Origin: Gymnopus androsaceus JB14
Lineage: Eukaryota > Basidiomycota > Agaricomycetes > Agaricales > Omphalotaceae
DNA: 64,000 nucleotides
Assembly: GCA_009733575.1 (NCBI GenBank)
Contig: ML769739.1
Coordinates: forward strand, 1 to 64,000
Direction: 5' to 3'
The number at the start of each line of letters is the position of its first letter. The first letter of the stretch is position 1. The notes under the pieces were generated by a model, which saw only the letters and a list, made by a program, of their open reading frames with translations, ran no database searches and was not told the DNA's origin. The translations under genes and the position numbers were made by a program. Below, in pieces: positions 47,518 through 58,921 of this stretch.

Positions 47518-48251
47518 ATGCGTCTCATCAGCTCATCTGCGGCTGCTCTCGTTGGCTTCAGTACTATATTCTCTGCAGTGTTTGCCATCCCAGTGAGTAT
47601 CGATCAAGCATCCAAGTCGCAAATAATAATTCCTCTTCTTAGATCAACTCGGGCGATCACACTGTACTCGCCCGCTTTGGCGAGTCGCATGTCGAAGCTT
47701 TCGAAGCTCTTGAGGTGCCCACGCCTACCTCTACCTTTCTTGCTGCTCGAGCATCCGTTACCACTATCGTGGTCACCTTCACCCAATCTTCCGCTTCCTC
47801 CAACTCCCAATCCGGCGCCGCTGTCCTCAACGAGGTCGATGCCGAAAAGGTCGTTAAACCGTTCGTGCAGGAGGTTGCAAAAAAGGCGTTCGGGGATGGT
47901 TTGTACGATGTCGTGTCTGCGGGAACCATGGCTCCTGGGTCGGTGGCAACATTTACAATGGAACTGCAGGATCCCAGAGAGGTAGACAAGACACTCGAGT
48001 CACTCAACGTAAAGTTGGAAGAGGCGGCAGAATCGCAGTTGAAAGCGGCGCCAGATTCGGTGTTTGGTGAGGAGAAGCCTACCGGGTATGCGAGTAAAAA
48101 GCCGGAGAAGGGCAGACTGGTTAAGGGCCCAAAGGGTAGGGTGATTTTTGCGATGAAGCTAATGGACATGTGTCTTTCACTCGGTAAAGCTTGCGAGTTA
48201 GGCTCGAAGCCCGTGGCACAGCCAGCGAAAAATGCATCGCATCATGCTTGA
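47518..48251 (+). CDS. small secreted protein, 227 aa
   Basis: The ATG at 47518 opens a signal peptide (MRLISSSAAALVGFSTIFSA, then VFAIP). A 50-bp intron (47593-47642) joins AIP to INSGDHTVLARFGESHVEAF. The mature part has a Val/Thr-rich stretch (ASVTTIVVTFTQSSASS), a central segment VVKPFVQEVAKKAFGDGLYD, a helical Glu/Lys-rich region and a Lys/His-rich end with two Cys. I recognise no domain. A secreted product of this size with one early intron is typical of basidiomycete hypothetical secreted proteins. It shares the string AIP..GDH after the signal peptide with the next gene, which may mean common origin. Confidence 0.65.
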
Positions 48252-48598
48252 GCTCTGCTGAGCCATACAGAAATCGATTAGAACGGATAAATGGGGTGGG
48301 TTATTTAAAGCTAGTTAGTAAAGCCATTTGTTCCTCCGATCCTTCTGATAACTTAATGCAAAACATCTCCTAAATTCTTCTCCGCTTTCGAATTCGACCA
48401 TGTGAAGGAAACTCATAAATTTCAAGCATTTTTTGATCTACAATTTAGCCTCGGCAATCTTCTTACCTTCCTTCCTTCCTCCCTGCCGATCCCTTCAGGG
48501 TTATAAAAAGGAGTAGTCTTCAATGTTTGGACATTCAACTGGCTGGTCCAGTTCCCCAAGCTCAACACTTTTATTAGTCCACTAATCTCTTCGTTGCT

Positions 48599-49346
48599 AT
48601 GCATTTCAACCTTCATCTTATCCTCAGTCTTGTCTCTGTTGCGTGCGCAATACCTTTACATGCAGGTGACCACAGTGTATGCGATTTGGATTTGTCCATG
48701 GCTTTCATTCGCGCGTGGCTAATTCCTTTTGTCTTTCCTTTTAGGATAACAATGCCTTGGAAGCACGAGGAGGAGGGCCGGGCTCGGGGAAAACGACGCT
48801 CCAAGTTACTTTCACGGGCCTTGCTACCCCCGGGACAGAGACTTCTGAATCATGGAATAAACTGGCCAGGTCGTGGGTTACACTGTTGTTTGAACAACCG
48901 GCTGTGAAAATTGGTGTTCCGGGAAGATATACAGGATTGGGCTTCAAGAAAGAAACTCGGCCAATTACGGCTGACTTTACGAATGAGTTTCCCTTTCACA
49001 CTATTGCGATGAACGATGTGGTCAGATTTGATTTTTCCGGCGGGCCCGAGTGTAAAAAAGTCAGGTCATGTTCTGGGTATATTGGGATAGATCATACGTC
49101 GGAATCGCTTCCATTTTATCATGGAATGATAACTCTTAAAGGACACACTCTCATTGCGATAAGATTTCCAATACCCGGAGCAGAGTCAGCACAAGGTACG
49201 TGAATCGGTGTTCTATTAATTCTCAACGTTGATTTCCGAGTCGTTATCATTTAGTAAAAAGCGAAACGGGTGAACTGGGAGAAGCTGCTAGCCATAAGGA
49301 CGAAGCTAAAGCCAGCGAAGGGTTGTCTTCCGCTACAAAGTCTTGA
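48599..49346 (+). CDS. small secreted protein, 206 aa
   Basis: Three exons (48599-48676, 48745-49195, 49255-49346) join in phase. The signal peptide is MHFNLHLILSLVSVACAIPL. The mature part reads HAGDHSDNNALEARGGGPGS, GKTTLQVTFTGLATPG, WVTLLFEQPAVKIGVPGRY and NDVVRFDFSGG, with two Cys in PECKKVRSCSGY, and ends in a charged Lys/Glu/Ser tail. GPGSGKTT looks like a P-loop, but the protein is secreted and has no other NTPase motif, so I take it as chance. No family is recognised. It is tandem with the previous gene and both lie between the two membrane-protein copies. Confidence 0.65.
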
Positions 49347-50277
49347 GGGAAAACTGGAGAGTAGATGATTCATACGCACGAGGACTCACCATTAAATAAC
49401 GATATCCCGTTGTCGATTTCAATCCCTTCACAGCACGCGTATTCTCCAAATTCGAGTTCTTCATTCATGTCTTTGGAGCAACTAAGCTCAATGCGCACGG
49501 TTCCAGTCACAAAAGGTTACCAACTCCAGTAATACCCAGAAATTGATACCTCACGAACAGAAATCAATCTGACCGAGAAAGAAGCTACACAACGTACGCT
49601 ACCTCTTTCCTTTCTCTTGCGTCACTACTAGCCACCAAAATGGAAAAGAAGCAAGCCACGCAGGTTCCGAGTCTAGCTACTAGGACGTTAACATCGCGTG
49701 TACTGCAACGAGTATCATCGATATCAACGTCATATCATCCCTTGAACGCAGTCCATCACGATGTACTTCCCAAAATCCCGCTCACTATCGTCAATGTCGT
49801 GGCGGTGGACTCGGACTGATTGCGGATTGCGGATATCGGCGATGAAATCAGCTCTACTCGTATTGAGAGAATGGATCGGTAGGGAGGCTTTGGTGAAGGG
49901 AAAAACTGCAAATGATTCATGACTGTTTGCGCAGACGAAGAAATACTCGCCATATCCCGTTGTCAATTTTCTCGTTTCACTCGACGCGTGACACGTGTTC
50001 TCCGAATCCGACAATTACGATCAATGCGCGCGTTCAATGTGTTGTGAACCCACAAACATCTGATCTGAGAATAGAATCACTCCCTGGCTCACTGGTGGCT
50101 GTTGTCATAGCGGCCGCCGCTATTCTTTAAACCATTGTCTGGTGTTCGATAGCTCTCGAGAAACTAGCCAGCTTTTTTTTCTTTGGCTCTGAGAGCCCGA
50201 CCCAACCAGGTGGTCGACCCGACCTCTACGATTGGTAATCTTCTTCTTCCTCCACTAGGACAACTACTTGGATACCG
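49347..50277. other. duplicated upstream region of copy 2
   Basis: This is similar over about 600 bp to 42900-43519, with indels. It includes ttaaaccattgtctggtgtt and cgatag before each gene. A 60-bp insertion (around 50165-50230, gctctgagagcccgacc) is present only here. Confidence 0.6.
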
Positions 50278-51966
50278 ATGTCTACCGTCTGGTTCATGGT
50301 CGACGATACAGATCCGAGACTCAATTATACTGGGTCTTGGACTCCTTTGACACTGAACGCAACACAGGTGGAAAGATCAAATAATCCAGTGGGTGGCCTT
50401 CCCAGCGGTCCCGTATACAACAACACATTGCATGAGGCAAGGGGAAACGTTAGTGTCAGCTTTCGGTTTAATGGTACGTTTCACTGCATCAATTCTACGG
50501 TTGCCTTTTGAAAAGCCATTATTTCAAGGATCTGGATTTCTGGGACTGTATGGATCACTGGATGCGAGCGGATTATTTGATGCAGTAGATGTAGAAGGGA
50601 CTCTTGCTCCTTCGGTCGATTGTTCGCTCGATGGTTTCGGGATTGGAACACCAGAGACAGGCAATCTCGCGGCAACTCCGTCACAAAACCAAGGTCCATC
50701 GAACAACGCCCTTTTTTGTGTCGTTCAGGGCAGTATAACCAGTATTAGTGAAGACGCTGGCGGTTTTCAACCAGGAATCGGAGAGCATGTGTTGGAAATA
50801 GCTGTTACCAACTTCCCGAGCACCCTAGGCTGGTTCTTTGACTATCTCACTTTTGAGAGTGTACCCGATCCCGTGGTACTGGATGGAGAAATACTACAGG
50901 CGGGGATGGCACAAGTTATCGACAATGTAACAGATTACAGCATGCTCACCTTTCCCGAATCGCAAGGTTGGGTCTTCGATACAAATGATTTGGAGACTTT
51001 TTCGCGTACTCAGTCCAATGTCACAATCGATTTCAATGGTGAGTTCCCTTGTCAGTATTTCGGATGATTGTTGATACGAAGTTAAGACCTCTAGGAACAT
51101 CGCTGTCCATGTATGGAGGCTTATTCGGATTAAACGATAACCCTTTCGCGAACGGCGTATATCAAGTTGACAAGGAGGATCCTGTTGGGTTTCAGGTACC
51201 AATTTTGAGCTCGGATGCATACAACCAGCTCATATTCACGGCCGATGACCTTAATATTGGAGCACATTCTGTAATCGTGTCTTTCAATATCAGCCCACAA
51301 AGTCAGATGCAACTGGATTATTTTTATATTAACTCAAGTGCTGTCGTATCTGAGCAGCCAAACTCAACGTCATCCACCTCCCCCAGCAGCTCCCCCAGTC
51401 CACCCTCTACATCCCTTCCTCTATCATCTCATGCAAAACATCCTGCTGTTTTAATTGGAGCTGTTCTGGGATCTGTTATTCCAGCTGCGCTGCTGATAGT
51501 GGCGATTCTCTTGTGGTGGAGGAGATACAAGCGGAAGAGAGCACGCGACGCTCTTCCAGCTCAGCCTGTAACAGATCCCTTTTTTAATCCAACCCACTCC
51601 GCTGTTCAAGAAGTTCAAGAAGGCTCGCTGTCGGTGTTACCGCTTTCAAGCTCCAAACGTATCTCAGGTGAATTTCAGATTGTTTTAGTCTGCGCAGTGG
51701 TCTTATAAATTCTTGGCTACGTAGATAACGTCCCTTCTACCTCCTCATCCTCAACTACTCTCCCGGAAGCAGCCCTAACGATGAAGCTTCAACAGCGTCT
51801 TGTCATCATGCAAGACCAACTTCAAGCTCATCAACGAGATGGGCAATCGGATCCCCGAATATTGCCCACTGTGCATACGGATAGTGGTTTGAGGCTTAGG
51901 GGAGAAGGAGCACTTGACCTTGACGTGCCAACAGAAGAGATACCACCAAGTTATACAGAGCAATAA
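50278..51966 (+). CDS. two-module type I membrane protein with PPxY tail (copy 2)
   Basis: Four exons (50278-50473, 50529-51038, 51095-51667, 51725-51966) give 506 residues, all in phase. The protein is nearly identical to copy 1, with the same two ectodomain modules, a membrane helix (VLIGAVLGSVIPAALLIVAI) followed by WWRRYKRKRAR, and the PPSYTEQ end. Differences concentrate in the Ser/Thr/Pro linker and in the cytosolic tail before the last exon. Intron positions are identical. Both copies are intact, so the duplication is recent or under selection. Confidence 0.8.
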
Positions 51967-52607
51967 TGTTTCAGAGGAGCCTAATTTTTGCTAATGGGGT
52001 TTACGTTTTCAAGTTTCTTCCTGGGCTTGTCAGGTGCTGGAGCCACAATACACAGATACCTTAATATAAGTAACGTCTGTGTTTCAACTATCGTAAGTGG
52101 ATGTAAAAGTTTTCTGTAAGGTTTTACTGCAAGGAAGACTATTTGCGAACCACCCGTTTTCGTATAATCAGCTTTGACGGACTTTCCTTCTAGAACAGAA
52201 TTTGGTTGCTGAGAGGTTGGTGGAATCCTTGATAGATTGAGACCATATTGTTGTGACTGTTCACTATGATTAGATATACTACGAACACCAAACCAACAAC
52301 GAAATAAAACAGCCTACGCCAACGGTGTGCAACGTTTACCAGGATATTCACAGTAGTATACTGTGTTCCAAAATTTACGAAGGGTTTCTTATCGAAGGAG
52401 ATCGAAGAAGATTGTCGGGATTGCGACGTAAGACTATCACGATCAGGTTCAAGTTTGACTTATAATACGCCTCGTCCTCTAAAATCGTCGGGCTGACTCA
52501 AAGTCAAAGGTAAATACCGCTAAACTCATGACTGGGCTCTGGCCAATAATTTATATTACGCTTAACATGCAGCTGGTACACAATCTTGCAACTTCCAGCC
52601 ACGAGTT
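51967..52607. other. intergenic between convergent genes
   Basis: This contains the 3' regions of copy 2 and of the transcription factor gene. No coding or notable repeat was seen. Confidence 0.4.
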
Positions 52608-55600
52608 TCACAACGAGGGATTGATATTTCGCAGTATTTCATCAACACTTGCCATGTATGAGTCCCAATCATCCCATTCTGAGTCGTTCGTGGCAGTACT
52701 GTTCGAAATTTTACCGTCAGCTCGAGAACATGTATAACTGCTTGACCATGAACATACCTAGGATAAAAAGGGAGATTGGGATTTAAGCTGTGATTCGCAA
52801 ACGTCCCATTCCCGAGATCAAAGTTCATCCCATTCGGAGTAACGCCCGTCAAGGCTTCAGCAAAATTAGTATGGCCAAAATTCTTATTGTTTCCGGATAC
52901 TAGTGGAAAATCTTCAGCAAGAAGCATAATGAGAACCAAAAATTTAAAGTAGTACCACCTGGCCCAGAAGCGACACCGTGACCAGCACTGTTGAGAATGA
53001 GCCCGGATGAATAGGGTAAGAGCGGGTTTTGCGGTAGGAAAAGTCATGTCTATGTCCATACTCGTCAAGTTTGAGTTCGATCCAAATTCGTCGGGTGTCA
53101 GTGTAGGCATCATACGTATATCAGGATTCGGATTTGATGAGCCCCGAATATGTTGCGTTTGAGAGTTAAACAACAACCATTGCTCATTCCAATCCTCAGA
53201 TTCATATATGGGCAGACTACCGAGCTCTTGGGTATGTGTCGGCAAGATGAATGAAGTGTTGTAAGACCCCAAGTCGGCGGTGGCATCAGGGATGGGCACG
53301 GCGGACCGTACCTGTGATTGCGTCCCCGGGTTGGATTGCCCTGCCATAGACACTGGATGACTACTCGCAATTTCACGGTCGCGATGCTCTGTGCTAGCAG
53401 AATCATCATTCAGAGCAGTTTCTCGGGATCGTTGTGTTGAACGCAACTCTGGAAATCGCTGGCCATGATGGAAGCGACTGGATATAATTTCCCTCAGGGT
53501 ATCACTGCGAGCGGATCAAATTATTTGGACTCTATTGGTTGGAAGATGCTCACCAGAAACGTCCAGCTTGCTGCCATCTGTGGATCAAGAGTCACTTCTC
53601 CTGTTTTTAGATGTACATGAACTGAAATTCACCTTTTCTCATATAGACTCAGCAAGTTTATGCATTGATAAACATCCACCAACTCCTTCTGAAGAGTTGC
53701 TACTGAAGTAGACGATTTCAGCCGCCGCCCTCGCCAAACATTAACCAAAAGGACCATCGAGGCACTGTATAACGCCATCTACAGTAGATGAATGAGGAAA
53801 ATATCCCTTCACTTGACACCAAAGTTTTACCATGACATTGGGTAGGGCCAGTAATCCGATGTTCCGTCTCCTTTGGACCTCCATAATACTATAGCATGAC
53901 CTCGAAGCGTTGGCACATATAGCCAACGACGGGAAACTCAGAATAGAGCCATTGCCCGAGCGAGGAATAAAAGGTCTGAGTAATGTTCAAAATGTACTAA
54001 TTCTAGGAAAAGTAGATGGCCGCACCTATGAACTTGAACCTGCACCCAATAGTACGTTGTGTAGAGAACTACAGATTGGTGGAAATACTCAGTGTTTTCC
54101 TTATTGGGATCCCATCGAACTGTTATAAGGTGTGACTTTGTTTTGTAAGGTTTCAGTATCAGAGGAACTCACGATGTTCCGGAATCTCATCAACCCATTT
54201 GTTTAACGATGAATCCAGTTGTGCCACGATCTTTTCGTTCCATTGCAATCTAGTCACTCCCGTCGTGGTCCACATATCTGGTGTCCGTATTGCGTACTGG
54301 CTTGACAATTTAACAGCGTACTTGGATATGTACAGTACAGCTTACAATTGTACGCATAACTAGACCCAACACATCCATGAGCTTGATGAGACAGACAAAA
54401 TACAATGCAGAGGAGGGTTGCCCAGGCTGCTGATCTTCCCAACATTCATTGCAAGGAAGTTCCACATCAAAACTAAGCGTTTTGTCAGAATCCAATACTA
54501 CTAACCTAGAGAAATAGATTACTGACTCTTCTGTATTGATACATCTTGGCCTTCCCATAACTGCGCTTGTGAAGATGTCCGCTATATACAGCATCCAAAA
54601 TGCCCGTTTCCAGAGCTCAGTTTCTAAAGTGGGTTTGACACATCCTTTTTTCCGATGTGCACCGACGTCCTGGGCAAGGCGTACCCCAATAGAGACAAGG
54701 ACCCAGCATGATTCTGGGGTGGAGGTCGCTTGCATGAATATGATGTATAACTAGAATCATTCATAAGAGACGTGTAAATCAACGAATTTGAGAACCAGAA
54801 GGTGCATACGCTGTAGAGCTGGATCTCATATATACACGACGGGGTTGAGAATGTCCTTTTCACCGGTTGGATTTGTCGGATCCACTTCCATCCAGCCGAC
54901 TGCTCGATTGCATCATTCGACTGGCTTCCCAAGACACCAACATCATCCTCATACACTCTCGGATCATCCGAAATCCTCGCGCCCAATGCACAAACTGCCA
55001 AAACAAGGGCACCGAAATGAATATCTTTGTAGTGAAGATTTTGAGCTATGGAGCGGAGGAAGGAGGGTTTGTGCAGGGCTGGAAGATAGACGATAAGGCA
55101 AGGGCGCGAGACCTCGTCGGGTGCATGCATGAGATAAGAAACCTAAGATGAGAGGTATACTCATCCCTCAAGAAAATAGTGACAATCTCTTGGGTTTTGT
55201 CGGGGAAGCCAACGCTGTCACCGCCAGATCGCAGTGACCAGTCCGGGGTGGAAAAAGACCTGAGGTCTTGACCAGACTCAAACGGAACTGTACGCTGACT
55301 CCGGTACACAAGGGGAACGGGTTAAGGAAGGGAAGAGTCAGCAAAGCGCAAACCCCCCAAACCTTCGAACCTTGCCCCAAGCGTCATAGCTTAAATAACT
55401 TAGATAACTTAGATATATAAAAGAAAATGGAATAAAAATGGGACGGTGGGTGGGTCCAAAAATCTCGGGCTTGGAGAGAACGAGAATGAGGAGAATGCTT
55501 TCCGCGCACACCAGACAATGGTGGCGGGAAGCAAAAGAGATGCTGACATGCACCGCAATTCTGGTCTCAATGCGGACATCAGTCATTGTGCCTGTGTCAG

Positions 55601-58030
55601 CTGTATTGATACCAGACTCTCTTCTCGTCTCCGGTGCTCCCTTGCCTTATCTAACACTTACGCTAGCCGTTCTCAAGCTCACGTAGCTTCAGCTAGCAAT
55701 AAGGCAAGGGCGCGAGACCTCGTCGGGTGCATGCATGAGATAAGAAACCTAAGATGAGAGGTATACTCATCCCTCAAGAAAATAGTGACAATCTCTTGGG
55801 TTTTGTCGGGGAAGCCAACGCTGTCACCGCCAGATCGCAGTGACCAGTCCGGGGTGGAAAAAGACCTGAGGTCTTGACCAGACTCAAACGGAACTGTACA
55901 CTGACTCCGGTACACAAGGGGAACGGGTTAAGGAAGGGAAGAGTCAGCAAAGCGCAAACCCCACACGGAGCAGAGCTCCCAGAGCGTTTACACTCGCTGA
56001 GGGTGAAGCTGATGATGACCGAAGAAAAACCCGAACCCCCACCAAGAGCGATGAGAAGTGATAAAAGATATAATTAGTTCAGGTTGTAGACCTGGGGAAT
56101 AAACGTTAGGTGAGACGTTGGTGAACCTAGCAGATGAAGGATAGATGATAGAGATAGATGATAGGGATGATAGTGATATGTGATGGGTGATAGGGCGACA
56201 TGCAAAGCAATGTCAAAGTAGGATGCAAACCAAGAGGCAAGCAGAGCCGAAGATGATAGAAGATAATTACGGACAAAAACCGTCATTACACGATAATTTC
56301 CTACCTATGGGGATTTGGGCACAGCCCACCCAGACAACACTCCAAGATGGCTATAGTGCTAGTCCTTGTGGCACTGGATATTATTCGAAGGATGAATTGT
56401 GATATAGAATTGGAGAACCATAATGATACATGAGAGCTTGTCCTAAGGTAGGATAGAAAAGATAGTGATAGTGATGATACTGAGAAGATCCTGAGTCGTC
56501 GATGCGCAGACTCGGATGATGATCCAAAGTTTGATGAGGAAAAATCGTCTTTTCCTTGGTTGATAGCCTCGAGAATGATAATGAACCTTCGGAGAGAGGA
56601 TAAGAAAGAAGACAGGATATGAAAAAAAAAAAAGAGAAGGTCCAAAAATCTCGGGCTTGGAGAGAACGAGAATGAGGAGAATGCTTTCCGCGCACACCAG
56701 ACAATGGTGGCGGGAAGCAAAAGAGATGCTGACATGCACCGCAATTCTGGTCTCAATGCGGACATCAGTCATTGTGCCTGTGTCAGCTGTATTGATACCA
56801 GACTCTCTTCTCGTCTCCGGTGCTCCCTTGCCTTATCTAACACTTACGCTAGCCGTTCTCAAGCTCACGTAGCTTCAGCTAGCATTAATGTGAGTGAAAT
56901 ATAGCGAGACTAGAGAGTCTAGAAGATCAGAGTCTGGGAAAATGAACGGTGAAGAGTCTTTTGTTGGGAGAATTTGCCACTGGAGCGAATTAGAAAAAGG
57001 TTAGTCATAAACTATGGTATAACCTACTTATGTACCTATAACTTACTGGATGCACAGTCCAAAACTCCGGTCGTTTGTAATCCGATTTCACAGTAGTCTC
57101 TGTTTCAATGGGTACTGGATCGAAAGTATTAGGTGGGTCCTCTTCATTATATTCTTTTTTGATATCAATGACCAGCTTGAGTAGCATATAGCTGCTCTGT
57201 CCTCCGAAGTGACGATCCTTTGGGTGATCAACAGAAAGTGTTTTAAAACCTTCAGTGAGGTTTTCAACTGCATTGATGTCATCTAGATACGACCCCGGAG
57301 TTAGACTAGAAGTCGGCGGAGGGGAACTGGAGCTGAAAGTTAGCTGGGTATTTGCTGTAGTCTCGGATGCTGGGCCACAACTAGAGCTCTCTTGATTAGA
57401 AGTCATTACCGGTAACGGCTGTCATTCTTCGAGTCCAAGTTGGCTACGCAGGCCAGAAATCTCTGCGTCCAAGCTCTTGATGTGTTCCGCAAGATCAACT
57501 AGAAGCCCTTTCACTGCGACAGAGTCTGTCGGTGGTTCGTAAGGATTTGAGGTGGAGAGGATAGAATTGACTATCGATGGGATTGTTCGCTGTCCGCGAG
57601 GCATGCTACAGTAGTTTGATACTGATAAGTTGGCGAGCGCACTACTTGGCTGTGCTTACCCTTTTGGTGGACCATGTTTCTATATGAAATTCATCAGAAA
57701 GAAGACAGACAATGTAGGTAAATGCTTACCTTTTTGGCTGAAGCGGAAATATGGGTACATTCAGTTTTGTATGCCAGACACGAAGAGCAGACGTTTCCGG
57801 GTCTGGTTGCGCTATCACCTGCCAAAGCGTCCAGAAGAGTCTGCGAATTGGGTCCAAAAACAGATGTAGGCTTACATTTGACTGTTGAAAGGACAATTTA
57901 GTCAGATTATTCGGCGCACAGATACATGTTAGTATTTCTTACTTTTCTTTTTTTTACAGCTATCGCAGGAGTCGGCATTGCGTCGTTTTTTCCTGACTTC
58001 CTGGTCTTGCGAGTATTCAACATCAGACAT
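52608..58030 (-). pseudogene. Zn2Cys6 transcription factor with fungal_trans domain, disrupted
   Basis: Read from the ATG at 58030: exon 57943-58030 gives MSDVEYSQDQEVRKKRRN and CDSCKKKK; a 6-nt exon at 57875-57880 and exon 57730-57818 complete the cluster IKC-DSATRPGNVC-SSC-LAYKTEC. Next come KHGPPKG and a helical region (VAVKGLLVDLAEHIKSLDAE). A TGA at 57422-57424 follows. Beyond it lie LTEGFKTLSVDHPKDRHFGG, KRPEFW and SLVSLYFTHIN, then a 1.8-kb insertion, then VYLPALHKPSF, SCWVLVSIGVRLAQDVGAHR, LWKRAFWMLY, ICANASRSC and the acidic end SEWDDWDSYMASVDEILR (stop at 52608). These are the DNA-binding cluster, the middle homology domain and an acidic C-terminus. The regulated pathway is unknown. 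The gene is broken by the stop and the insertion; the exon junctions otherwise fit. Confidence 0.82.
55092..56883. mobile_element. 1.79-kb compound insertion made of two A-middle-B units
   Basis: Block A (gataaggcaagggcgcgaga to about 55361, some 265 bp) recurs at 55700-55965 with one or two changes. Block B (about 245 bp, starting ggtccaaaaatctcgggctt) at 55455-55699 recurs at 56641-56883. Thus two tandem units, A-94 bp-B and A-677 bp-B, differ only in their middles. GATAAGGCAAGGG at the start of A faces CCCTTGCCTTATC near the end of B. Removing the interval rejoins FTHIN to VYLPALHKPSF in frame. No target duplication or transposase is visible. Confidence 0.75.
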
Positions 58031-58069
58031 GGAGAGCGAAAAGCTGTATTATGTTTGCAGTTGCTCCGC

Positions 58070-58921
58070 GATAAGATAGCGGAGCGCGCTTATCATAGGA
58101 TAAGCTAAGCACGGCGGGAGAGCCGGCAGCGTGCCATCAAGCGCTATTATCCTTTTGGAGTCGACTCTCATAGCCGTCGCTCCTCTATCAGTGTTTTTGA
58201 GCCTGGTCTACTTTCTTTTGCTTTCTGAACCTTTCGCTACATGGTATCCTTCACTTTGAAACCCAATTCGAATTTTCTTCCTCATGATACTTCATTGGAC
58301 GATCCTGCATGCAGACGGAAAACTCACAGGACTCCAAATATCATTGTTGCTCTCACTAAGCTCACACTGGGTGTTCGAATCAAGGCCAATTTTGATATCG
58401 CCGCACGCAACAATGCTCGTATCATGAAAAAACTCACAGCTGTTGAGGGAGACCCCGAATCAGATGCCAAATCAGTCATATCTATCCTGGTCCATGATAA
58501 GATAGCGGAGCGTGCTTATCATAGGATAAGCTAAGCATGGCGGGAGAGTTGGCAGCGCGCCATCAAGCGCTATTATCCTTTTGGAGTCGACTCTCATAGC
58601 CGTCGCTCCTCTATCAGTGTTTTTGAGCCTGGTCTACTTTCTTTTGCTTTCTGGACCTTTCGCTACATGGTATCCTTCACCTTGAAACCCAATTCAAATT
58701 TTCTTCCTCATGATACTTCATTGGATGATCCTGCATGCAGACGGAAAACTCACAGGACTCCGAATATCATTGCTGCTCTCACTAAGCTCACACTGGGTGT
58801 TCAAATCAAGGCCAATTTTGATATCGCCACACACAACAATGCTCGTATCATGAAAAAACTCACAGCTGTTGAGGGAGACCCTGAATCAGATGCCGAATCA
58901 GTCATATCTATCCTGGATCAG
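58070..58921 (+). repeat. 426-bp tandem duplication at the 5' end of the DIRS element
   Basis: gataagatagcggagcg at 58070 returns at 58496 and the following 420 bp match with few changes, including the ATG and about 80 codons of the gag-like frame (MVSFTLKPNSNFLPHD). The first copy ends by running into the second copy's leader. Each copy opens with a small hairpin (gataag / cttatc). Confidence 0.85.

Noticed and set aside
48763..48790. GPGSGKTT string like a Walker A motif
   Set aside because: The protein has a signal peptide and no Walker B or other NTPase motif; composition chance is likelier.
56187..56402. Short frame inside the compound insertion
   Set aside because: No recognisable motif; the DNA is the variable middle of the repeat unit.
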